From assembly GCF_039544165.1 (NCBI RefSeq), contig NZ_BAABLD010000002.1, positions 310,001-374,000 of the forward strand: a DNA stretch of 64,000 nucleotides. The letters run 5' to 3'. Position 1 is the first letter of the stretch, and the number at the start of each line of letters is the position of its first letter. The notes beneath the pieces are model-generated. The model did no database searches and was not told the origin of the DNA. It saw nothing but the letters and a program-made list of their open reading frames with translations. A program made the translations under genes and the position numbers. This document shows, in pieces, positions 8,947 through 15,437 of the stretch. The DNA comes from Viridibacterium curvum. GTDB lineage: Bacteria > Pseudomonadota > Gammaproteobacteria > Burkholderiales > Rhodocyclaceae.

Positions 8947-9933
8947 ATGAAGATTGCTGTCCGCGCCGATGCCTCAAGGGAGATGGGGCACGGCCACGTG
9001 ATGCGTTGCCTTGCCCTTGCCATGGCCTTGCGTGATCGCGGCGCCGAGGTGAGCTTTCATTGCCGCTCGCTTGAAGGGCACGCGTTTCCCGTCATCGGAC
9101 AAGCGGGGTTCGCCTGTTTCCCCATTGCGCCTGAAGAAGATGTGCCGGCCTGCGACTGGCTGATCGTGGACCACTACGATCTGGACGCGACATGGGAAGG
9201 AGCGCAACGGCGACGCGCCGGGCGCATCATGGTCATCGACGACCTCGCCAACCGGCATCACGACTGCGACCTGCTGCTCGACCAGAACCTCAACCCCGCT
9301 GGCCCCGAACGTTACGCCCCCTTGCTTCCGCTGGATTGCCCGCAGATCCTCGGCCCGCATTTCGCACTGCTGCGCCCGGAATTTGCGTTCGAGCGCGGCC
9401 GCGTCGCGCCACGCAGCGGCCATGTGGCCCGCCTGCTGGTGTGTTTCGGCGGCGGAGATCTGGATGACGTGACGGGCTGGGTGGTCGACATGCTCGCCGA
9501 GGCGTTCCCGCAGATCAGCGTCGACGTCGTGGTGGGCGCGGCCAACCCCAATGTGCCCAGCCTGCGCCGCCGCTGTGAGCACCATCCGCACGCCACGCTG
9601 TCTGTCGCCGTCGAAGACATGGCCCGGCGCATGCGTCGCGCCGATCTCTTCATCGGCGGCGGCGGGTCCATCACCTGGGAACGTGCCGCGCTCGGGCTGC
9701 CGGGCATCACCCTGTCCATCGCGGCCAACCAGCTGCCTGTCGCGGCCGCCATTGCCGCACGCGGCGCAGGCGTCGATATGGGGCGTGCCGAAGACACCTT
9801 GCCCCTGGCCTTGCAGGCACGCCTTGGCGACCTGCTGTCGCGCCCGCAATTCGTGCAGGACATGTCCTTGCGCCTGTCGGCACTGTGCGACGGCGGCGGC
9901 GCGCGACGCGTCGCCACGAAGATGCTCAATTAG
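8947..9933 (+). CDS. pseG: UDP-2,4-diacetamido-2,4,6-trideoxy-beta-L-altropyranose hydrolase, PseG
   Basis: Removes UDP from the diacetamido sugar, the step before condensation with phosphoenolpyruvate. The 328-residue protein has a GT-B-like fold signature: MGHGHVMRCLALAMAL near the N terminus, where His17 matches the catalytic His of Campylobacter PseG, and the C-terminal nucleotide-binding motif FIGGGGSITWERAALGLPG. It is the last gene of the operon seen here. The substrate requires PseH acetylation, and the product requires PseI; neither gene follows. A tandem repeat region begins exactly at its TAG stop. Confidence 0.92.
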   Translation: MKIAVRADASREMGHGHVMRCLALAMALRDRGAEVSFHCRSLEGHAFPVIGQAGFACFPIAPEEDVPACDWLIVDHYDLDATWEGAQRRRAGRIMVIDDLANRHHDCDLLLDQNLNPAGPERYAPLLPLDCPQILGPHFALLRPEFAFERGRVAPRSGHVARLLVCFGGGDLDDVTGWVVDMLAEAFPQISVDVVVGAANPNVPSLRRRCEHHPHATLSVAVEDMARRMRRADLFIGGGGSITWERAALGLPGITLSIAANQLPVAAAIAARGAGVDMGRAEDTLPLALQARLGDLLSRPQFVQDMSLRLSALCDGGGARRVATKMLN

Positions 9934-10676
9934 CCTGCGCCCGCAGGCGCAAACGCCTTCATTCGCAATGGCGAACGCTCGCCCAGAGCATTTGCAACCC
10001 AATCAGACAGTGCGTCGAACCCGAAGCCAATCGCTTCACAGGTGCGGTTTCAAGCGCACAACCCCGCGCCGCAAACCATCCAGCCACGCTGCGTGAGCTT
10101 GTTGGCGGGTTGCAACCCGTCCTACCGATAGCACCTGACCCACTCTGGCGACACGAACCGTCTTGCGGTGCCTCCGGCTTTTGCCGGGATAAACAGCGCA
10201 CGAAGGCGCGAAGCCAGGAGCGTCCGGAAAGTCACTGGATTCCCACTCTTGCCCTCTCCCCCAACCCCTCCCCCGCAAGCGGGGGAGGGGAGCGATTAGC
10301 CTGCGCCCGCAGGCGCAAACGCCTTCATTCGCAATAGCGAACGCTCGCCCAGAGCCTTTGCAAGCCAATCAGACAACGCGTCGAACCCGAAGCCAATTGC
10401 TTCGTAGGTGCGGTTTCAACCGCACAACCCCGCGCCGCAAACCATCCAGCCACGCTGCGTGAGCCTGTTGGCGGGTTGAAACCCGCCCTGCAGGTAGCGC
10501 CTGACCTACCTTGGCGTCACGCAACGTCAAGTCGCGACGCCCAGCACGCCTCGCCAGGCCGGGCGTAACGAACCGTCTTGCGCTGCCTCCGGCTTTTTCC
10601 CGCATAAGCGCGCGCGAAGGCGGGAAAACCGGGGCGTTCAGAAAGTCACTGGATTCCCGCCTTCGCGGGAATGACG
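9929..10676. repeat. 366-bp imperfect tandem duplication packed with dispersed palindromes; no gene
   Basis: Two similar blocks follow pseG. Block A starts at 9929 with ATTAGCCTGCGCCCGCAGG and block B starts at 10295 with the same bases, so the offset is 366 bp. The first T of the shared stretch belongs to the last codon of pseG and TAG is its stop. Similarity continues through GCAAACGCCTTCATTCGCAA, the GGTGCGGTTTCAACCGCAC hairpin, CCGCGCCGCAAACCATCC and the tail GTCACTGGATTCCC. Block A ends in a CCCTCTCCC-type repeat (10251-10294). Block B carries about 45 extra bases near 10520-10565 and ends in a GATTCCCGC...GCGGGAATGAC copy. Open frames across both blocks differ between copies and look non-coding. 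Confidence 0.85.
10645..10676. repeat. Dispersed palindrome, family 1 (GATTCCCGC-N-GCGGGAATGAC)
   Basis: The sequence GGATTCCCGCCTTCGCGGGAA is flanked by GTCACT and TGACG. This is the same element that occurs at 12457, 28331, 28384, 28750 and 42094, and twice as doublets inside hrpA. The stem is CCCGC/GCGGG with short variable loops. Confidence 0.85.
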
Positions 10677-10731
10677 AGCATGACCCGAGGCGCATTCGCG
10701 ATTTACAGGAGCCAGTTACTTGCCTTGCAAT

Positions 10732-11571
10732 CTAAGCCAAGTTTGCAGGCACAAAAAACCGTTCCGCCATCTCTTCCAGCCCCACGTTCTCCAGCACTTC
10801 CGCAAGCCGCTCCGCTGGCTTGCGGCGCGGCAGGTTCTTGTAGCTGGCGATGATCAGTTCGTTCTTCATCGAGTGCTCCCAGCCCACCAGCTCGGTGACG
10901 CTGACCTGGTAGCCGTGTGCTTCGAGCTGCAGGCAGCGCAATACGTTGGTGATCTGGCTGCCGAACTCGCGTGTGTGCAGCGGGTGGCGCCAGAGTTCGG
11001 TGAGGGCGGATTTGCCGAGCGCCTTGCCCTTGTTCTTGCGCAGCACGGCGGCGACTTCGGCCTGGCAGCAGGGCACCAGCACGATGTGTTGCGCGCGCTT
11101 GGCCAGCGCAAAGCGGATGGCGTCGTCGGTGGCGGTGTTGCAGGCGTGCAGGGCGGTGACGACGTCGATCTGTTCAGGCAGGGCGCTTGAGGTGATGGAG
11201 TCGGCGACCGACAGATTCTCGAAGCGCATGCCGCCAAAGCCGAGTCGTTGCGCGAGTTCGCGCGACTTTGCAACCAGCTCGTCGCGCGTCTCGATGCCCC
11301 AGATCTGCCCTTGCGCGGCGTGCTCCTTGAAGAACAGGTCGTAGAGGATGAAACCGAGGTAGCTCTTGCCGGCGCCGTGGTCTACGAGCTGCAGGCCGGG
11401 CTTGTTCGCGAGCACGTCCTTGAGCAGTGGCTCGATGAACTGGAACAGGTGATAGACCTGCTTGAGCTTGCGCCGGCTGTCCTGGTTCATCTTGCCGTCG
11501 CGCGTGAGGATGTGCAGTTCCTTGAGCAGCTCGATGGACTGGCCGGGGCGGATGTCGTGGGTCTTGCTCAT
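10732..11571 (-). CDS. SAM-dependent methyltransferase (Methyltransf_32-like)
   Basis: Protein of 279 residues. The SAM-binding loop is LQLVDHGAGKSYLGFILYD near residues 60-78, followed by VVTALHACNTATDDAIRFAL and the motif VLVPCCQAEVA. This combination resembles the methyltransferase domain of the GSTCD/Methyltransf_32 group, in which HACN and the VPCC segment are conserved. The target is not known; an RNA substrate is possible for this group but unproven. The gene stands alone, converging on the pseG repeat region. No signal peptide or membrane segment is seen, so it should act in the cytoplasm. Confidence 0.75.
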   Translation of the reverse strand: MSKTHDIRPGQSIELLKELHILTRDGKMNQDSRRKLKQVYHLFQFIEPLLKDVLANKPGLQLVDHGAGKSYLGFILYDLFFKEHAAQGQIWGIETRDELVAKSRELAQRLGFGGMRFENLSVADSITSSALPEQIDVVTALHACNTATDDAIRFALAKRAQHIVLVPCCQAEVAAVLRKNKGKALGKSALTELWRHPLHTREFGSQITNVLRCLQLEAHGYQVSVTELVGWEHSMKNELIIASYKNLPRRKPAERLAEVLENVGLEEMAERFFVPANLA

Positions 11572-11658
11572 GGCGGGGCTTGTGCAGCGCGGGGTGTTAT
11601 GGAGAGGGCGTGCCGCCGCCAGCCCGGTGCGCGGGCCGGTGGCGGCGGGGTTGGGTCA

Positions 11659-12390
11659 TCAGACGCGCCAGCTGAAGGGGTTGAAGCTGGTGTTGCGGTC
11701 GTACCAGTCTTCCTCTTCGCGCTTCTTGAGGAAGGCGACGACGCGGTAGGTGACGGGGGTCATGAGGATTTCCCAGCCGGTCTTGAGCAGGTATTGGGCG
11801 ATGACGACCTTGATGACCTGGTCGGTCGACCAGATGCCGTAGAACGCGATGAAGTAGAACAGGCCGGAATCAACCGCTTCGCCGACGACGGTGGAGCCGA
11901 TGGTGCGCGTCCACAGCCACTTGCCGCCGGTCGCCAGCTTCATCTTGGCCAGCACGTAGCTGTTGACGAAGCTGCCGCACCAGAAGGCGATCATCGAGCC
12001 GACCACAATGCGCCAGGTGTTGCCGAACACCATTTGCAGACTCTCCTGGTATTTCTGGTTGAAGTCGCCCTGCGCAGCGGGCAGGCTCAGCACGGCCCAG
12101 GACATGAAGGCCGCAAACACCAGTCCGCCGAAGCCGGCCCACACCACGCGGCGGTCGCGGCCGTAGCCATAGACTTCGGTGAGGATGTCGCCAAAGATGT
12201 AGGAGATCGGGAAGAACAGCACGCCACCGCTGAAGATGAACGTGCCGATGATGGGCAGGGTGACTTCGGCCGTCTTGGCGGCGCCGATGAGGTTGGAACA
12301 CAGCAGCACGCAGACGAATGCGGCCATGACGAAGTCGTAGTAGCGATAGACGCGCCCAGTGGGCGCGCCGGGCAATGGTTCGGTTTGCAT
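11659..12390 (-). CDS. Queuosine precursor transporter, YhhQ/DUF165 family
   Basis: Membrane protein of 243 residues of the VUT/YhhQ family, which imports queuosine precursors such as preQ0/preQ1 for tRNA modification. Several hydrophobic segments are visible: YDFVMAAFVCVLLCSNLIGA, a segment around FIFSGGVLFFPISYIFGDIL, and others up to the C terminus. The SYIFGDILTEVYGYGRDRR loop is characteristic. The frame is open from 12423, but ATG 12390 (MQTEPLPGAP) has AGGGAGA about 7 bases upstream and is preferred. It lies downstream of the tRNA-Val region on the same strand, separated by a terminator. Confidence 0.85.
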   Translation of the reverse strand: MQTEPLPGAPTGRVYRYYDFVMAAFVCVLLCSNLIGAAKTAEVTLPIIGTFIFSGGVLFFPISYIFGDILTEVYGYGRDRRVVWAGFGGLVFAAFMSWAVLSLPAAQGDFNQKYQESLQMVFGNTWRIVVGSMIAFWCGSFVNSYVLAKMKLATGGKWLWTRTIGSTVVGEAVDSGLFYFIAFYGIWSTDQVIKVVIAQYLLKTGWEILMTPVTYRVVAFLKKREEEDWYDRNTSFNPFSWRV

Positions 12391-12456
12391 GGTGACTCTC
12401 CCTGTATTGGGTGTTGCGGTCATGCCGTTCAGTCAAGCATTCGACAGCCTGCAGAT

Positions 12457-12484
12457 CGTCATTCCCGCTTTCGCGGGAATGACG
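12457..12484. repeat. Dispersed palindrome, family 1
   Basis: A single copy, reading CGTCATTCCCGC-TTTC-GCGGGAATGACG with a perfectly paired stem, in the gap upstream of the queuosine transporter. It lies between the ribosome-binding region of that gene and the tRNA-Val terminator. Confidence 0.88.
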
Positions 12485-12625
12485 GCTGTGCGGTTTCAAC
12501 TGAACTGCATTAGGGGGTTATGGGGTTTTGTTGTCGGGGGCGTGAAGCTGCCGCGGTAATTCTGACACGCGATAGCGGGACCGACGAGCGTGACGCCAAG
12601 GGCCGGGCAGGGGCAGAAAAACAAA

Positions 12626-12651
12626 AACCCGGCCGAAGCCGGGTTTTTTTT
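12626..12651 (-). terminator. Intrinsic terminator downstream of tRNA-Val
   Basis: On the minus strand the stem CCCGGC-TTCG-GCCGGG is followed by TTTTTG and TTTTT. The plus strand also has a run of eight T after the stem, so it could act in both directions. It sits 7 bp beyond the 3' end of the tRNA gene. Confidence 0.88.
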
Positions 12652-12657
12652 GGAATC

Positions 12658-12733
12658 TGGTAGGCGGTATTGGACTCGAACCAACGACCCCGTCCGTGTG
12701 AAGGACGTGCTCTACCAACTGAGCTAACCGCCT
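12658..12733 (-). tRNA. tRNA-Val (anticodon CAC)
   Basis: The 76-nt minus-strand sequence begins AGGCGGTTAGCTCAGTTGG and ends with the T arm GGTTCGAGTCC and the acceptor ACCGCCT-A-CCA. The anticodon stem-loop is CGTCC-TTCACAC-GGACG, giving CAC, which reads the valine codon GUG. All arms pair and CCA is encoded. A strong promoter lies directly upstream and a terminator directly downstream, so it is transcribed on its own. Confidence 0.97.
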
Positions 12734-12776
12734 GCATGGCCACGCAGCGTCGCTGCGAGATCACGAGAGAGGCGAG

Positions 12777-12805
12777 ATTATAGGGAGCAGTTTCGGGTTC
12801 GTCAA
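12777..12805 (-). promoter_or_regulatory. Sigma-70 promoter of tRNA-Val
   Basis: On the minus strand TTGACG (12805-12800) and TATAAT (12782-12777) are 17 bp apart, a near-consensus promoter. Transcription would begin near 12770, about 37 nt before the tRNA. A GC-rich hairpin (CGCAGCG/CGCTGCG) lies in the leader. It is divergent from gltX, whose ATG is 40 bp from the -35 box. Confidence 0.85.
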
Positions 12806-12844
12806 AGGTAAAATGCGCGATTCCGTTTTCCTGCTGTCCTTCCC

Positions 12845-14230
12845 ATGACGACCGTCCGCACGCGCTTTGCCCCCAGTCCCACCGGCTTCCTCCACATCGG
12901 TGGCGCCCGTACAGCCTTGTTCTCGTGGGCGTTCGCCCGCCACCATGGCGGCCAGTTCGTGTTGCGCATCGAAGACACGGACGTGGCGCGCTCTACGCCC
13001 GAGGCCGTGCAGGCGATTCTCGACGGCATGAACTGGCTGGAGCTCGGGCACGACGAAGGCCCTTTCTACCAGATGCAGCGCATGGATCGTTACAAGGCTG
13101 TCATCGCCGAAATGCTGGCGGCGGGCACGGCGTATTACTGCTACACCCAGCCGGACGAGCTCGAAGCCATCCGCGAAGCGCAGCGCGCGCGTGGCGAGAA
13201 GCCGCGCTACGACGGCCGCTGGCGGCCCGAAGCGGGCAAGACCCTGCCGGCAGTGCCGGCCGGGGTGCAACCCGTCATCCGTTTCAAGAATCCGCTGGAT
13301 GGTGTGGTGGCCTGGGATGACCTCGTCAAAGGCCGCATAGAGATCGCCAACGCCGAGATGGACGACCTCATCATCGCGCGCGCCGACGGCACGCCGACCT
13401 ACAACTTCTGCGTGGTGGTCGACGACTGGGACATGCGCATCAGCCACGTCATCCGTGGTGACGATCACGTCAACAATACGCCGCGCCAGATCAACATCCT
13501 CAAGGCGTTGGGGGCGGTGGTACCTCAGTACGCGCACCTGTCGATGATACTGGGTGACGACGGCACCAAGCTCTCGAAGCGCCACGGTGCAGTGAGCGTG
13601 ATGCAGTATCACGAAGAGGGTTACCTCAAGGAAGCCGTCATCAACTACCTCGCGCGCCTGGGCTGGAGCCACGGCGACGACGAAGTGTTCTCGCGCGAAC
13701 AGTTCGTCGAATGGTTCGATCTTGATCACATCACGCCCTCGGCCGCGCAGTTCAATACCGAGAAGCTCAAGTGGCTGAACGCGCACTACATCAAGCAGAC
13801 CGCGCCTGAAGTGCTGGCGGCTGACATCGCGCAGCGTCTCGCACAGCGTGGCGTGAGCGTTGCTGGCGGCCCGGATCTGGCGGCCGTGATTGCGCTCTAC
13901 CGTGATCGCGCTTCGACGCTGGTCGAGATCGCCGATGCGGCGGCGCCTTACTACGCTGCCCTGCAGATCAGCGACGAGCTGGCGGCCCAGCACCTCACCG
14001 ATGTAGCACGCGACGCGCTGGCTGCTTTGGCCGGGCGCCTGCAGTCGGCAAGCTGGGACAAGGCGGCGCTGAGCGCTGCGATCAAGGAGACCTGTACCGA
14101 GAAGGGTCTGAAAATGCCGCAACTGGCGATCCCGCTGCGCGTGAAGCTGCTGGGCGTTACCCAGACGCCGTCGATTGACGCCGTGCTTGAAGTGTTCGGT
14201 CGCGAGGCCGTGTTGCAGCGCCTCGGCTGA
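12845..14230 (+). CDS. gltX: Glutamyl-tRNA synthetase
   Basis: Charges tRNA-Glu with glutamate. Class I synthetase of 461 residues with the HIGH-type motif APSPTGFLHIGGARTAL (HIGG at 17-20) and the KMSKS-type motif KLSKRHG (Lys242-Arg246). The length is normal for the non-discriminating bacterial enzyme. The gene is divergent from tRNA-Val, with a possible -10 box TAAAAT at 12809-12814 for this direction. A DUF188 gene follows after 12 bp and is probably co-transcribed. Confidence 0.98.
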   Translation: MTTVRTRFAPSPTGFLHIGGARTALFSWAFARHHGGQFVLRIEDTDVARSTPEAVQAILDGMNWLELGHDEGPFYQMQRMDRYKAVIAEMLAAGTAYYCYTQPDELEAIREAQRARGEKPRYDGRWRPEAGKTLPAVPAGVQPVIRFKNPLDGVVAWDDLVKGRIEIANAEMDDLIIARADGTPTYNFCVVVDDWDMRISHVIRGDDHVNNTPRQINILKALGAVVPQYAHLSMILGDDGTKLSKRHGAVSVMQYHEEGYLKEAVINYLARLGWSHGDDEVFSREQFVEWFDLDHITPSAAQFNTEKLKWLNAHYIKQTAPEVLAADIAQRLAQRGVSVAGGPDLAAVIALYRDRASTLVEIADAAAPYYAALQISDELAAQHLTDVARDALAALAGRLQSASWDKAALSAAIKETCTEKGLKMPQLAIPLRVKLLGVTQTPSIDAVLEVFGREAVLQRLG

Positions 14231-14242
14231 GCCTGAGACGTC

Positions 14243-14695
14243 ATGCGCATATGGGTCGATGCCGACGCCTGCCCGGGCGTGATCAAGGAGATCATTTTCC
14301 GGGCGGCGGAGCGCAAGCAATTGCAGACCACCCTGGTCGCCAACCAGATGCTGCGCGTGCCGCCATCGCGCTTCATCCGGGCGGTGCAGGTGCCGAGCGG
14401 CTTTGATGTGGCGGACAACTACATCGTCGAGCGGGTGGAGGCGGGCGATCTGGTTGTGACGGCGGACATTCCGCTTGCTGCGGGCGTCATCGACAAGGGC
14501 GCGCTGGCGCTCAATCCGCGTGGCGAGCTGTACTCGGCCGCGAACATCCGCGAGAGCCTGTCGATGCGTGACTTCATGGAAGGTTTGCGCAGCAGTGGCG
14601 TACAGACCGGCGGCCCGGCAGCCTTCAGTCAGGCTGACCGCCAGCAGTTCGCCAACCAGCTCGATCGCCTGCTGGCCGGGGTGAGCGGGGCCTGA
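14243..14695 (+). CDS. YaiI/YqxD family protein (UPF0178, DUF188)
   Basis: Protein of 150 residues with the family hallmarks MRIWVDADACPGVIKEII at the N terminus and VTADIPLAAGVIDKGALAL in the middle. The invariant DADACP and DIPLA resemble PIN-like nuclease folds, but the cellular role is not established. It starts 12 bp after gltX. The C-terminal region with FSQADRQQFANQLDRLL is also typical. No membrane or export signals are visible. Confidence 0.9.
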   Translation: MRIWVDADACPGVIKEIIFRAAERKQLQTTLVANQMLRVPPSRFIRAVQVPSGFDVADNYIVERVEAGDLVVTADIPLAAGVIDKGALALNPRGELYSAANIRESLSMRDFMEGLRSSGVQTGGPAAFSQADRQQFANQLDRLLAGVSGA

Positions 14696-14805
14696 GCGGG
14701 GATTGAGCAGGGAGTGGGGTGGGGGAAACTACCCATCCTGCCCCCTAAAGATTCTGGCTCCCCAGCCCGTTGTCCTGTCCACAACAGCGTTCAGGATGAT
14801 TTTTC

Positions 14806-15378
14806 ATGACGAGCAGCCCTCCGGCCGACTATCGCGGCACCCGTGCGCACCGGCCTGATCTGGACTGGAGCCAGATCAAGGAATCTGTACTGATGCTGGA
14901 GCTGATGGCGGGCCTGGTGCGAGCCGCCATGCGCGACAGCGAGAACTCCGTAACTGAGTTGGCGACAAGCTTCTCGGCCATTGCGGACCACACCTTTGCG
15001 CTCAGCGAAGTGATTGAAAAGCTGCCTGATACGCCTGAGGTGAGCGAGCACAAGGCAACATTGGGTGGCTCGATGAGCGAAATGCGCAACATGCTCAATC
15101 GGGCCATTGTGGCTTTTCAGTTCTATGACCGCCTGGTTCAGCGCCTTTCGCACGTTGTGGACGGTCAGGCAGATTTTGCGGAGATCGTTGGCGACCCTCG
15201 TAAGCTCTACAACCCTGAGGCTTGGCTGAGTCTGCACGAACGAATCCGCAAATCCTTTTCGATGCAGGAAGAGCACACCTTGCTGGAGGCCGTGCTCAAG
15301 GGTGTCGCGGTCGAACAAGCCATCAGCGATTATCTGAAGCTCTTGCACGAGCAGAACAACGAGATCGAGTTGTTCTGA
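14806..15378 (+). CDS. Conserved helical protein, possibly chemotaxis- or motility-linked
   Basis: Protein of 190 residues, predicted mostly alpha-helical and without a signal peptide. I do not recognise a named domain. The segment RAIVAFQFYDRLVQRLSHVV resembles the FQ-D-x-x-Q-x-L-x-H stretch seen in chemotaxis-associated helical proteins such as CheZ-like or MCP-linked proteins, which is why motility is suggested. Just upstream, TAAAGATT (14746-14753) with GCCCGTTG 11 bases later is a weak match to a sigma-28 promoter. The gene converges on hppA with a shared terminator. The functional assignment is weak. Confidence 0.6.
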   Translation: MTSSPPADYRGTRAHRPDLDWSQIKESVLMLELMAGLVRAAMRDSENSVTELATSFSAIADHTFALSEVIEKLPDTPEVSEHKATLGGSMSEMRNMLNRAIVAFQFYDRLVQRLSHVVDGQADFAEIVGDPRKLYNPEAWLSLHERIRKSFSMQEEHTLLEAVLKGVAVEQAISDYLKLLHEQNNEIELF

Positions 15379-15396
15379 CCGCCCATCAAAGCAAAG

Positions 15397-15416
15397 CGGC
15401 CCGCCAGTGCGGGCCG
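15397..15416. terminator. Bidirectional terminator between two convergent genes
   Basis: The stem CGGCCCGC-CAGT-GCGGGCCG is followed by TTTGCATTTTT on the plus strand. On the minus strand the following bases are CTTTGCTTTGAT. It lies between the helical protein gene and hppA, which face each other. Confidence 0.8.
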
Positions 15417-15437
15417 TTTGCATTTTTCGTGTAGCAC

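Noticed and set aside
9885..10735. Small open frames in the region after pseG
   Set aside because: They run through duplicated palindromes, differ between the two copies, and have repeat-derived peptide patterns; no conserved protein is recognisable.
11248..12513. Long plus-strand open frame (421 codons) over the methyltransferase and transporter genes
   Set aside because: It is antisense to two well-supported minus-strand genes and has the composition of a GC-rich shadow frame.
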